This document shows positions 33,349-44,100 of a stretch of DNA of 64,000 nt, piece by piece. This DNA is from Verrucomicrobiota bacterium (GTDB lineage Bacteria > Verrucomicrobiota > Kiritimatiellia > CAIQIC01 > JAGNIJ01): NCBI GenBank assembly GCA_022710725.1, contig JAKLGK010000007.1, positions 1 through 64,000 of the forward strand, written 5' to 3'. A model generated the notes under the pieces. That model was given only the letters and a program-made list of their open reading frames with translations, did no database searches and had not been told where the DNA came from. Every line of letters starts with the position of its first letter. Positions within the stretch are counted from its first letter, which is position 1. The position numbers were made by a program, and so were the translations under genes.

Positions 33349-36315
33349 GTTTTTGCCGCGACGAATATCCAGGATGCGATTGATGCGGCTTCTGATGGTG
33401 ACGAAGTACTGGTGAGCAATGGGGTGTATGCAACCGGGGGGCGGGTGGTATATGGAGCCATGACCAACCGTGTGATGATTACCAATGCGGTGACGGTTCA
33501 AAGCATCAACGGCCCCACCGTAACCATCCTTCAGGGCGCGGGCCCCGTTGGGAGCAATGCTGTGCGGTGCGCCTATGTGGGTGCCCATGCGAGTCTAGTG
33601 GGATTTACGTTGACGAACGGCGCGACATGGTCAAGCGGTGACGAATTTATTTCGCAAAGCGGTGGTGGCTTATGGTGCGAACCGGGCGGTGAAATATCGA
33701 ATTGCGTGATCACCGGAAACTCTGCGGCCTCACACGGTGGTGGGGTATACCAAGGCTCGCTCCACAACTGCACAGTCGATGGGAATTACGCAGGTTGGTG
33801 GGGCGGCGGAGCGTATAAAAGTGCGCTGCATGACTCCACCGTTTCATCGAATTCCTCATTCGCGAACGGCGGCGGTGCCTACTTCTGCTCGCTCTCCAAC
33901 TGTACAGTCACCGGCAATTCCTCCGAGGGTGGGGGTGGAACCTTGGGCGGAGCGCTCTACAACTGCATACTTTCCAGGAACTATGCCGATGTCGGTGGTG
34001 GATCGTTCGGGGGGGAGTTGTATAATTGTTCACTGACCGATAACTCCGCTAACTGGGGCGGTGGATCATCGCAAGGTGAACTGAACAACTGCACCCTCTT
34101 CGCAAACTGTGCGCGATTGGGCGGTGGTGGAACTGAGTCGGGCCGGCTTCGAAACTGCATTATCTGGTTCAACTCCGCAGCTAGCGGGGCCAACTGGAAT
34201 GGAGGCACACTCAACTACTGTTGCACCATGCCGATCCCGCCAGGCGAGGGCAACCTAGGCTGCGATCCCCTGCTTGCCAGCGCCTGGCGCCTTGGTGGCG
34301 CATCGCCGTGTATCGGCCGAGGTAGCGCTGCGTATGCCAGCGGTGTGGATATAGATGGTGAATCATGGGCTACTCCTCCCTCCATGGGTTGTGATGAACG
34401 ATCCGGCTCCGTGACAGGCGATATATCCGTCGCCATCATGGCAAAATATACAAACTTCGCGGTGGGGTTCCCGGTTGAATTCACTGCGCAGATAGAAGGC
34501 CATCCCGCAGAGAGTTGGTGGATTCTTGGGATGGACGGTGTGGTCAGCAATAGACCCATAATTAACCACTCGTGGGCTTCGACCGGAACGTATGTGGTAA
34601 TCCTGAAGGCGATCAACGAAAGTTATCCTGCTGGCAATTCGGCTTCGGCAACGGTCAACGTGGTGCTTGCGCCTGTACACTATGTCAACCAGTCGAATAC
34701 TTTCCCCGACTCCCCCTTCACATCATGGCACACAGCAGCGACCACCATTCAAGAGGCGGTCGATGCAGCCACGGTTCCAGGGGCAACCATTCTGGTGACC
34801 AACGGGCTTTATGATACCGGTGGTCGCGTAATAAACGGAGACATGACCAACCGGGTTGTCATCGATAAACCGGTCGTTGTGCGAAGCGTGAACGGACCGT
34901 TGGTAACGTTCATCCGGGGGAGGGGCCCGATCGGCAATGGAGCGGTGCGCTGTGCGTACGTCGGCCGAAACGCTGAATTGGCGGGGTTCTCCCTGACAGG
35001 TGGTTGCACAATGGCAATGACGGATGAACGCACGGAGCGATGCGGCGGGGGCGTGTGGTGCGAGAGTCAGGCCGTGGTGTCCAATTGCGTGATAACGGGC
35101 AATTCGGCTTCTTCGGCGGGTGGTGGGGTGGCGCAGGGATCTTTGTTCAATTGCACTGTTTCTGGAAATTCCGCGAGCGGCGCCGGCGGCACCTACGTTA
35201 GCTTTCTCCATAGCTGCATTCTTTCGAACAACTCCGCCACCGGCGAAGCAGGGGGCGCATATCAAAGCATGCTCGACGGCTGCATTCTCGTTGATAACGC
35301 GGCCCGCGAAGGGGGTGGTGTTATACAAAGTATCCTGTTCAACTGCACACTGTTGGGCAATTCGGCCACGGACTCGGGTGGTGGGGCATTCCAAAGCACT
35401 CTCTTCAACTGCACGGTTGTGGGCAATCGAGCCGCAAGCGCAGGCGGGACGCTTCAGGGCTCGGCGAACAATTGCATCATATTTAACAACACTGGCGGAA
35501 ACTATGTGCAGGGAACTATTCAATACAGTTGTACAACGCCGATGCCGTCTGGGACGGGAAACATCACGGATACCCCCCATTTCAGAGCATCAAATGATTT
35601 TCATCTGGCTGCAAATTCTCCGTGTGTCGATCGGGGCCAGAACCAGCAGTGGATGGTTGGGGCCTGTGATTTAGATGGCAGCCCGCGCAGTGTCAATGGA
35701 ACAGTGGACATGGGGGCGTATGAATTTCATTTCGACGGAAATCTGAAGGCGGTTCTCCAGGGGCCGTATGACACGAATGCCCACTTGATGGCGACATTGT
35801 TGAGCAGCAATGTTCCACCAACTTCTCCTTATGTGGCCGATGCGCGGACAGTTGGAAACATACCGTCCAATGTCACGGATTGGATTATGTTGCAGGTTCG
35901 GCCGGGCATTACCAATAATCCTGTTTACGCTCGATCGCTGTTCCTCCGAAATGATGGCAGGATTCTTTCGGATCAGGGCGATACAAATCTACTGATCGAG
36001 GTCTCGCCGCTGACGACCAATTACTTGGTCGTCTCCCACCGCAACCATCTTTCCGCCATGTCCGCCCAACCCATTATTTTCACTAACCAGCAAATCTCGT
36101 TCGATTTCACGAGCAGTTCGGACCAGTATTATGCCGGAACTAATGGCGCGGTTGAACTGGAGCCGGGCGCGTGGGGGATGATCGCGGGCGATGCGGATGG
36201 GGATGGGAAGATCACGGCGGTGGACAAGGCAATGTGCGAGGGGCAGGAAGGACAGACGGGTTATCTGGCCGGGGATTTCAATCTGGATGGGTTTGTGAGC
36301 ACAAACGAGCCGTGA
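33223..36315 (+). CDS. Secreted right-handed beta-helix protein 4 (paralogue)
   Basis: The 1030-residue paralogue has a signal ([19 protein letters not shown]...) nearly identical to that of paralogue 2. The helix 1 - PKD - helix 2 - C-domain - dockerin layout is the same ([27 protein letters not shown]). The paralogues differ mostly in the surface turns of the helices, as expected for variable adhesin faces. Translation must re-initiate at 33223 inside the stop region of paralogue 3. It closes the array. The next gene, a clan-CD peptidase, begins after a 116-base gap on the same strand. Confidence 0.85.
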   Translation: MNNCEKLLFSAVIICRLLITAASADTHYVSTNGLHQTPFTNWVFAATNIQDAIDAASDGDEVLVSNGVYATGGRVVYGAMTNRVMITNAVTVQSINGPTVTILQGAGPVGSNAVRCAYVGAHASLVGFTLTNGATWSSGDEFISQSGGGLWCEPGGEISNCVITGNSAASHGGGVYQGSLHNCTVDGNYAGWWGGGAYKSALHDSTVSSNSSFANGGGAYFCSLSNCTVTGNSSEGGGGTLGGALYNCILSRNYADVGGGSFGGELYNCSLTDNSANWGGGSSQGELNNCTLFANCARLGGGGTESGRLRNCIIWFNSAASGANWNGGTLNYCCTMPIPPGEGNLGCDPLLASAWRLGGASPCIGRGSAAYASGVDIDGESWATPPSMGCDERSGSVTGDISVAIMAKYTNFAVGFPVEFTAQIEGHPAESWWILGMDGVVSNRPIINHSWASTGTYVVILKAINESYPAGNSASATVNVVLAPVHYVNQSNTFPDSPFTSWHTAATTIQEAVDAATVPGATILVTNGLYDTGGRVINGDMTNRVVIDKPVVVRSVNGPLVTFIRGRGPIGNGAVRCAYVGRNAELAGFSLTGGCTMAMTDERTERCGGGVWCESQAVVSNCVITGNSASSAGGGVAQGSLFNCTVSGNSASGAGGTYVSFLHSCILSNNSATGEAGGAYQSMLDGCILVDNAAREGGGVIQSILFNCTLLGNSATDSGGGAFQSTLFNCTVVGNRAASAGGTLQGSANNCIIFNNTGGNYVQGTIQYSCTTPMPSGTGNITDTPHFRASNDFHLAANSPCVDRGQNQQWMVGACDLDGSPRSVNGTVDMGAYEFHFDGNLKAVLQGPYDTNAHLMATLLSSNVPPTSPYVADARTVGNIPSNVTDWIMLQVRPGITNNPVYARSLFLRNDGRILSDQGDTNLLIEVSPLTTNYLVVSHRNHLSAMSAQPIIFTNQQISFDFTSSSDQYYAGTNGAVELEPGAWGMIAGDADGDGKITAVDKAMCEGQEGQTGYLAGDFNLDGFVSTNEP

Positions 36316-36431
36316 GCTAGGTCGGAAGAGGTTGCGGAGATGGCCTTGATTGGCCACATGCGGGTGCCGGATTCATGTGTCGATTTGACATGGCTGTGAA
36401 TACAATGAGCCCAGTCCTGCGAGGGGGATGT

Positions 36432-39400
36432 ATGAAAAAAGTACTGGCAGCTTTAGCGCTTCTTTGCTGGGGGGCCGGCCTCCAGGGCCGGGCTATTTCA
36501 AACGACCTGTACTTCGTCACCAACAACATGGGCCGAGTCACCTCCGTCCCCAACGGCGAGGTTATTCTTTATCCGCAACTGGTGGTCAGTCCTCCACGAA
36601 AGACATTGGTAGCGCAAAGCACACAGGTGATGACCGCACAAGGTTCAACAAATCCCATCACCTGGTTCATGATCGAGCGGCCGAGCGGCGGAACGATTAC
36701 GGTGACCAGCCCCACGTCCGTGACGTACCAGGCGGGCGCGACTTCCGATTGCGTGGACATCGTCGAGGCCTGGGACGGCGGGAATATGTTCGGTCGCGCG
36801 TACTTGAACGTGATCAGCCCGGCGGAAGTGGCGGCGGCGGGCAAGGCGATCATCGTGGCGGGCCGCAAAGGCGCCGATGATCCGTTGTGGCCGGCGACGG
36901 ACTACCTGGCCAACAATGCGTTCAATACGTTGCTGTACCGGGGCTACGGGAAGGAGCATGTGCAGTACCTCAACCCGGTCCCTGGGCGCGACGTGGACGG
37001 CAATGGAACGGCCGACGATATTGATCTTGAATCGACCCTCGGCAACGCGCGCCTGACCTTCACCAATTGGGCTGGCAATACGCATAGACTCTTTGTCTAC
37101 CTTGTGGATCACGGCGAGGCGGCCTCCACCAACGGGTACTTCCGGCTCAATGCCGGGGAGACGCTGCCGGGCACAACGCTGAAAGGCTGGCTGGACGACA
37201 TCCAGAACGCCTACACCACGGAAGTCACGGTGGTGGTGGATTGCTGCTATGCCGGGACCCTGATCAACCAGTTGAGCTACACGGGGGTCGCCAGGCGGAT
37301 TCTGATCGCCTCCTCCGGGACCAACGAGCCGGCGTATTTCATCGGGGGCGGGCTGGTGAGTTTTTCCGACGCCTTCTTCGGCGGCATCATGCTCGGCTAC
37401 GACGTGCTGCGGGCCTACGAACAGGCGCGCAGTGCCATGCTGACCTACCAGGGCCCGGCCTACACGGACAACGGGAGCGGAACCGAGGGAACCAATGTCT
37501 GGCTGGGGGCGACGTTCGTGGCGGGGAAGGATATTCCGCAGATCGGGCTGGTGTGCGGCCGCCAGCTGCTGATGGACGGGACGACGGCAAACCTGTGGGC
37601 GCGCGATGTCGTGTCGTCCTATCCGATCGAGCGGGTCTGGTGCATGGTGGTGCCGCCCAGCCACAATCCGACCAACGCGGCGGATCCGGTGCAGGACATA
37701 CCGGAACTCGCCCTCGTCTACACCAACGACCCCGGGCGTTACCACCAGGACTACAACGGGTTCAGCGAAGAGGGAACCTATAAGATCATCTACTACGCCA
37801 AGGACATCTGGGGCAGCGTGTCCCTGCCGCGGCAGAGCTACGTGGACCAGGCGAGTTACGACGAGCGGGTGCTCCTGGTGGCCGGCGACGCCACCAACGC
37901 GGCCGACGGGGCGTCCATCCGGAACATGGCGAACGATGCCTGGCACAGCCTGCTGGAACGGGGTTTCGCGACGAACCGGCTGCGTTACTTGAGCCACGAA
38001 GCGGCTTCGCAGGTCGCCACCTCGCCCTCCCTCTCCGCGATCTCCTATGCCATTACCAACTGGGCGGGCACGACCAACTGGGGCGGACCGGCGGATAGGC
38101 TGACCGTCTACATCGTGGGACAGGGCGCCAACAGCCAACTGCGCCTGAACTCGGGGGAGTGGTTGGCGGCCTCCCAGTTGGATCAATCGTTGGACCTGTT
38201 CCAGGCCTCCAACCGGACCGTGAATGTGATCATGGACTTTGCCGGGTCGGGGGCGTGGATTCCGCAATTGGCGCCGCCGGTGGAGCGGGAGCGGATCAAT
38301 CTGGCCAGCACGCGGGCCGGCGCGCCGTGCCTGCGAGAAGGCGCGGGCGCCTTGAGCTTTTCGCGCTTCTTCTGGCGGGCGGTGTTCCAGGGCAGCAGCA
38401 TCGGAACGGCGTTCGACCAGGCGCGGCGGGCGGTCTGGATGGCCTCGGGTTCATGGGGGCAGACGGCCCAGCTGGACGACAACGGCAATGGCCTGGCGAA
38501 TGAAAAATCCCAGGACCGGTTGATCGCCCAGCTGCGATACATCGGGCCGGCTTTCCGAACGGGCAATGATGCGCCCGTCATTGGCGCCGTGACGCCGGAC
38601 ACGGAATTGACCGGGACCAACCGGTTCATGCTGTGGGCGCAGGACGTGGTGGACGCGGACGGCGTCTCGAACGTCTGGTGTGTGATCACCGAACCCGGAT
38701 ACAACGGCCGCACCGGCGTCGTGGAGGTGGTCCTGGCGTGGAACGCTGGAACGCAGCGATACGAGACGGATTACAGCGGCTTTTCCGCGACAGGGGTATA
38801 CGCCTGCACCTTCTACGCCGGGGATCGGGGCGGCGAAATCTCGTCGCCTCGGCAGGCCGTGATCCGCACGCGCGAGGGGAATGGCGTGGACGCCGACGAA
38901 TATGAAACGGACGACCTGCCGGAACAGGCGAAGCCCCTGCTCGTCGGCGAGACCCAGACGCGAACGCTTCACGTGTCCAACGATGTGGACTGGGCCGTGT
39001 TTTTCGTGGGAGACCAGACCAACTACTTCCACACGATCCGGACGGATCATTTGACCAACACGGTGGACACGGTGCTGGATATTTACCAGGAGGGCGATGA
39101 CGGGGCCTTGACCTTGATCCAGCACGTGGACCAGTGGGACCCGGACCAGGGCGAGTCCTGGGGATGGTATCCGAGCAATGGGGTCTACTTCGCCAGGGTG
39201 AGCTCAACGAATTTCACGGAACCCGGAGGCTATGAACTGGCCTTGACGATAGATATCGGGGGGCCCTTCGACCATCTGCTGGTCCTGGCGATGAACGGCC
39301 TGACGGCGGGGGCCGTGCCGACCGGGGTCAAGGCGCATATGGCGGGTTCAGACCTGCCATTCAATGGGGCCTATTCCGTTGATTTCGTGGGTCCCGACAA

Positions 39401-40202
39401 CGGGACGCACACGGTGACGCTGACCGGAGTTCCTGCGGGCTGGTACTATGTACAGGGCTACCCGGCGGCCCAGAACGTCACCGTGCCCAACACGCCGGGC
39501 AAGGCGTACTACGCGCAATTCGTGCTCCTGCCGTGCTTTGGCATAACGGGAACGGTGCGAGACGCGTGGACCGGGGAATGGCTGGATGGAGCGGCCCTGT
39601 CGTTCCAGGCGACCAGCGGACGGATTGCTGGACAGACCAGCGCGAGCAACTGGTATTCGCAGGTCGGCGGAGGGCTCCCCGGCGGGGTGCGCGTGGCCAC
39701 GGTCAACTGGGCCGTGACGCTGGCCAAGGCGGGCTACTCCAATGCCGTGAAGAGCATTGCGGGAGCTGGTATCGCGGCGGGCAATTCTACAAACTGGGGG
39801 ACCGTGTGGATGGTCCCCGTGGACAGTTCGGGCGCCGGTTTGCCGGATGCCTGGCGCGATTTGTATTTCACCGGGGCCGTGGATCCCGGCGGCGATGCCG
39901 ACGGCGACGGCCAATCCAATGAGGAAGAATATTGGGCTAACACCCATCCGACCAACGGCGCCAGTTTGTTCATGTACTATCAGGCGCCCGCGGCGGCGGC
40001 GACAGGCTTCACGCTCACGTGGCCGGCCGCCTCCGGCCGGGACTACGCCGTGGAGCGAGCCGCCACCCTGGTGCCGGGCGACTGGGTCCGCGTCCATGGC
40101 CCGCAGACGGCGTCGGCCGGCCAGACCACCATGTCATGGACGGACACCAACGCGGTTCAGGGCTGCTGCTACCGCATTGTGCTGTATCCTCCCGCCCCCT
40201 AG
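36432..40202 (+). CDS. Secreted clan-CD peptidase-like protein with one active and one degenerate domain
   Basis: The 1256-residue protein has a signal peptide (MKKVLAALALLCW...). Its first clan-CD (legumain C13/caspase-like) domain starts near residue 134 (KAIIVAGRKG). It carries the catalytic His in LVDHGE (H227) and Cys in VVDCCYAG (C272). A second copy near residues 480-650 keeps the fold pattern (VLLVAGDATN), but the His site reads GQGAN (Q564) and the Cys site MDFAGSG (A604), so it is probably inactive. Later come a PPC-like domain, a carboxypeptidase-regulatory-like beta domain (GITGTVRDAWTGEWLDG), TSP3 repeats (GGDADGDGQSNEEEYWA) and a final beta domain. The ATG at 36432 has GAGGGG upstream, and the earlier in-frame ATG at 36375 lacks a signal peptide. 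Confidence 0.8.
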   Translation: MKKVLAALALLCWGAGLQGRAISNDLYFVTNNMGRVTSVPNGEVILYPQLVVSPPRKTLVAQSTQVMTAQGSTNPITWFMIERPSGGTITVTSPTSVTYQAGATSDCVDIVEAWDGGNMFGRAYLNVISPAEVAAAGKAIIVAGRKGADDPLWPATDYLANNAFNTLLYRGYGKEHVQYLNPVPGRDVDGNGTADDIDLESTLGNARLTFTNWAGNTHRLFVYLVDHGEAASTNGYFRLNAGETLPGTTLKGWLDDIQNAYTTEVTVVVDCCYAGTLINQLSYTGVARRILIASSGTNEPAYFIGGGLVSFSDAFFGGIMLGYDVLRAYEQARSAMLTYQGPAYTDNGSGTEGTNVWLGATFVAGKDIPQIGLVCGRQLLMDGTTANLWARDVVSSYPIERVWCMVVPPSHNPTNAADPVQDIPELALVYTNDPGRYHQDYNGFSEEGTYKIIYYAKDIWGSVSLPRQSYVDQASYDERVLLVAGDATNAADGASIRNMANDAWHSLLERGFATNRLRYLSHEAASQVATSPSLSAISYAITNWAGTTNWGGPADRLTVYIVGQGANSQLRLNSGEWLAASQLDQSLDLFQASNRTVNVIMDFAGSGAWIPQLAPPVERERINLASTRAGAPCLREGAGALSFSRFFWRAVFQGSSIGTAFDQARRAVWMASGSWGQTAQLDDNGNGLANEKSQDRLIAQLRYIGPAFRTGNDAPVIGAVTPDTELTGTNRFMLWAQDVVDADGVSNVWCVITEPGYNGRTGVVEVVLAWNAGTQRYETDYSGFSATGVYACTFYAGDRGGEISSPRQAVIRTREGNGVDADEYETDDLPEQAKPLLVGETQTRTLHVSNDVDWAVFFVGDQTNYFHTIRTDHLTNTVDTVLDIYQEGDDGALTLIQHVDQWDPDQGESWGWYPSNGVYFARVSSTNFTEPGGYELALTIDIGGPFDHLLVLAMNGLTAGAVPTGVKAHMAGSDLPFNGAYSVDFVGPDNGTHTVTLTGVPAGWYYVQGYPAAQNVTVPNTPGKAYYAQFVLLPCFGITGTVRDAWTGEWLDGAALSFQATSGRIAGQTSASNWYSQVGGGLPGGVRVATVNWAVTLAKAGYSNAVKSIAGAGIAAGNSTNWGTVWMVPVDSSGAGLPDAWRDLYFTGAVDPGGDADGDGQSNEEEYWANTHPTNGASLFMYYQAPAAAATGFTLTWPAASGRDYAVERAATLVPGDWVRVHGPQTASAGQTTMSWTDTNAVQGCCYRIVLYPPAP

Positions 40203-40215
40203 GTGGGCTAATGCC

Positions 40216-40887
40216 ATGGGCATCATGAAACGGCACGGCTGGGCAGGGCGCGCTCCGGTGGCCACGTGGCGAAAAGCTATCCATCTTGCGGCGCTTCTAG
40301 TCGGTGTGACGGGCAGGATCGGGCGCGGTCAGGATGCCGATGGGGTGGCCCTGGACGTGACACAGCTTAAAACACTGGCCCAGCAGCACGAGCAGGCCGG
40401 GGAAAAGCAGGCCGCCGCGGATATCTACGAAATCATTATGGCCAGGGAGCCCTCCTCGCGGCAGATCCTGGCGGCCCGCCTGGCCATCCTTTGTGCGGAA
40501 ATGGGCGCGACCAACAAGGCGCTCGCTTGGGCCCACGAGGTCGCCTCCGCCAATCCCGACCCGGAAGCTTATCTCGCCGGGATTTATGAGAAGCTTGGCG
40601 ATCTGACGAAAGCCCAGGCGATTTTAAAGGATCTTGTTCAACAAGAAGCGGGCTCCAGGGTGATGTTGGCTCGTTTCTGGCAACTGGCTGCTGTTTATGA
40701 AAAGATGGGTCAGTTGGAATCTTCAGAAGCCATGCTGAAGCGTGCTTACGAAGCGGCTTCCAGTCCAGCGGAGAAAGACTGCGCAGTGGCTCGTTGGAAT
40801 CAATTCAAGCAGCGTCGAGAAACCAGCCTGGATGTAGCTTCACCCGTGGATCCCGCTGTGCCGTCGGGATCGTCGCCAATGAAGTAG
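40216..40887 (+). CDS. TPR-repeat exported protein
   Basis: The 223-residue protein has a basic then hydrophobic N-terminus (HLAALLVGVTGRI near residues 23-35) that may be a signal or anchor. About three TPR helices-pairs follow: LKTLAQQHEQAGEKQAAADI, LAILCAEMGATNKALAWAH, LAGIYEKLGDLTKAQAIL, LAAVYEKMGQLESSEAML. It is probably a protein-protein adaptor. It starts 13 bases after the clan-CD gene, so the two likely form one unit. ATGs at 40216 and 40225 are both possible. Confidence 0.75.
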   Translation: MGIMKRHGWAGRAPVATWRKAIHLAALLVGVTGRIGRGQDADGVALDVTQLKTLAQQHEQAGEKQAAADIYEIIMAREPSSRQILAARLAILCAEMGATNKALAWAHEVASANPDPEAYLAGIYEKLGDLTKAQAILKDLVQQEAGSRVMLARFWQLAAVYEKMGQLESSEAMLKRAYEAASSPAEKDCAVARWNQFKQRRETSLDVASPVDPAVPSGSSPMK

Positions 40888-41035
40888 TCTGGACAGTCGC
40901 CAGCCCAACAACCAAGCCTTTTGGTTTCAGCGCGGCATGGTTCTGCTTCGCATTAACACCCCGAATAGAGAAGGCGCGCCCTCCTTGCGCCGCCGATTCC
41001 CGAACTGGCCGTTTGTCGCTCGCCATGAAAGCCCG

Positions 41036-41117
41036 CGTAACCTGTTCGTATACAGCAGGTAATGCTCGCGCATCATTTGCAAATTATTTTTGAAAGAAAG
41101 GCGTTTTGCATCCGACT
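41036..41117 (+). promoter_or_regulatory. Shared leader element, copy A
   Basis: About 82 bases upstream of the atypical subtilase that align with 45224-45306 upstream of the next gene. Shared blocks are CGCGTAA..TGTT, AGCAGG, TGAAAGAAA(G/C)GCG and ATCCGACT. It ends 25 bases before the start at 41143. Conservation outside coding sequence and at a fixed distance from two starts suggests a promoter or leader. The trigger is unknown. Confidence 0.55.
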
Positions 41118-41142
41118 AGCTAGGCAGAAAAGGAGAAGAACA

Positions 41143-44100
41143 ATGAAAAGTGCAAATCTACTCGCAAGGACTTGGGCAAGCATCACCACGACAATATCAA
41201 TGGTCAAGGGCGGGATTTCGGTGTTCCTTATCTCGCACCCGCAATGGGCTCAACTAAGTCCTTCTTTGATTGTTGAGGCGTCACCCCTGAGGCGCCCAGA
41301 CCTATTTTGTCGAGTTGGAAAAGCGAGCCGGCCGCGTTCGATTGTGATGCTGAGGACGATTATGATTGCCGGCCTGGGACTCCCCCATATAGCACTGGCC
41401 CAGAAAGCTGCATCCGCGCACGGCGAAGCATTTGCCTCGGCGACGGTGATGGAACAGATTGCTGCAATGGGGCGAGAGAAGAACTCTTGGACTCCCGTCC
41501 AGCGGAAAATTAGTTCGAAGCTTCTTCTTGAGACAAGACAACGGCTTGGACGGCCAATCACTGCAGGTTTGCCCGAGATACGCTCTGCCGTGGAGGTCGA
41601 CGCCGCAGGACTTACACTTGTGGACATCAAGGCCGAAGTGAGTGATGGGCTGCTGCGTCGCATTCAACACCTTGGTGGTCAAGTGATTAACAGCCATGTG
41701 CGATACAGCTCAATTCGCGCTCTCGTCCCCATTGCGCAACTGGAGATCTTGGCGGGAGAGACAGCCGTCAAATCCATTAAGCCATCTGATAAACTGACAA
41801 CCCACAAAGTCGACACTTCACAGGGAGTGGTGACGCATTGTGCCGATAGTGCGCGTACAAGCTACGGCGTTGATGGTACGGGTGTCCGCGTTGGCATCCT
41901 CTCTGACAGTGTGGAATCTCTCGCCTCCCTTCAGGCATCCGGCGATCTTCCTGCAGGGGTAACCGTACTTTCAGGGCAGGCCGGTAGCGGTCGTAGCGAG
42001 GGGACGGCGATGTTGGAGATCGTGCACGATATCGCTCCTGGTGCAGGCCTCTATTTCGCCACGGCAAACGGCGGACAGGCACAGTTTGCGCAGAACATAC
42101 TGGCCTTGCAGGCCGTTGGGTGTAAGGTGATCGTGGATGACTGTAGCTACTACGAAGAACCAGTCTTTCAAGACGGGATCATTGCGCAGGCCGTTGAAAT
42201 AGTCACTGCCGCGGGCTGCATCTACTTCTCCGCGGCGGGCAACGAGGGCAACCTAAACGACGGAACATCCGGCGTGTGGGAAGGCGATTTCGTGGCAGCA
42301 GCCGGCCGTCCGACGCCAATTACAAGTGGCACCGCTCACGATTTCGGTGCTGGGATCAACTACAACACTATCACAGTTGATTCCCCTTCTTTCTTCAACT
42401 TGAAATGGGCGGACGCTTTGGGGGCATCCGCGAATGACTACGACCTATATCTTCTCAACTCAACACGCACGACAATATACGATTATTCTGTCGATTTGCA
42501 GGATGGCAATGATGACCCTTACGAGTCTATCGACAGCTTCAAATTCAATGATACAGGCAACACCCTGGTAATTATCCAGAAGACCGGCGGTAAAACGCGT
42601 TTCCTGCATCTGAGCGCAAACAGAGGGCGCTTCTCCCGGTCGACGGCGGGGCAAATCGGCGGGCATTCGGCTGCTGCATCAGCCTTGAGCGTCGCTGCCG
42701 TAGATGTCGCCACAGCGGGCGGAGGGGTTTTCGTTGGAGGCGCGGCAAACCCAGTGGAGAGGTTTAGCTCTGACGGACCCAGGCGGATATTTTACATGGC
42801 TGACGGAACTCCAATTACGCCCGGTGATTTCTCCTCGACAGGGGGAGCGCTGCGCCAGAAACCAGACATCGCTGCGGCAGACGGTGTGAGTTGTTCCACT
42901 CCGGGATTCAATCTGTTTAAGGGAACCTCTGCGGCTGCTCCACATGCTGCCGGGATTGCTGCGCTCATGATCGACAGCGGGTTGACCACGCCGGCGCAGA
43001 TCAGGCAGGCAATGACGAGTTCAGCCTGGGATATTGAAACGGACGGTGTTGACCGTGATTCAGGCTGGGGGCTTGTCAACGCGCTGGCTGCGCTTGGATA
43101 TTCCATTGCCGAGAATGTCAGCGCTCCAACCACCCCTGCGGGGCTGTCTGCCGGATTGACCAATCAGCCGCTGGTGTTTTCGGCGGGCGGGGCGAAGAGC
43201 AGCGTCGGGCACGCCGTGCAGTATCGTTTCGGATGGGGCGACGGGACCTTGTCGCCCTGGACAGCGGGGACGGCCACCGGGAAGTGGAGCGCGGCCGGGT
43301 CCTATAGCGTTGTCTCCCAGGCCCGCTGCATCAGCGGCCACGCGACGTCGGCCTGGTCCGCGGCCCGGCTTGTCGCCATCACCAATACGCCGGCGGGCGT
43401 GCTCGGCGCGGCGGCGGCGTGGATGGAGGTCCCGGCAACCATGATTTCCGGCCGGACCTACCGCGTGAAAGTGGCCATGCAGAACACGGGAACGATCCCA
43501 TGGACCCTGGCGGGCGGGTTCAAGCTGGGATCCGAAATGGCGGTTGATACTTACCGGTGGGGCCTGACGCGGGTTCAAGTCACCAACACGGTGGCTTCGG
43601 GGGCCGTGCAGGTCTTTGAATTCGATGTTACGCCCCGCGAAGTGGGCGGCCGGCCTTGCGCGTGGAGGATGGTGAAAGAGGGCTACCGTTGGTTCGGGGC
43701 CACCAACAGCTCGATCGTTGTGGTCTCCGCGGCCGCGTCTCCCCTCATGCGGAAAATCAATTGCGGGGGCCCGGCGGTGGCGGGAGGATGGCTGGCCGAT
43801 ACCGGTTGTCTGGCGGGGCAGGCCTATGTGGTGACCGCTCCCATCGCCAATGCGGGAGCCGTTGCTCAAGCGGTCTACCAGTCTTGCCGGTATGGCCCGG
43901 GTGCGACCCCGTTCGGCTACAGTTTTCCTGATGTCCCCAACGGCAACTACAAGGTGAAGCTGCACTTCTCGGAGCCTCTCTGGACGGCGGCCGGACTGCG
44001 GTTGTTCCATATCGATGCGGAGGGGCAGCGGAAACTGTCGGGCCTGGATGTCGTCAAGCGGGCCGGCGGAAGGAATCGCGCGCTGGTGATTGAACTGGTG

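Noticed and set aside
36387-36392. TTGACA before the clan-CD gene
   Set aside because: No acceptable -10 lies 16-18 bases downstream. The TACAAT present is only about ten bases away.
41044-41057. CTGT-N6-ACAG, LexA-like
   Set aside because: Spacing differs from the CTGT-N8-ACAG consensus of E. coli, and copy B of the leader does not preserve it.
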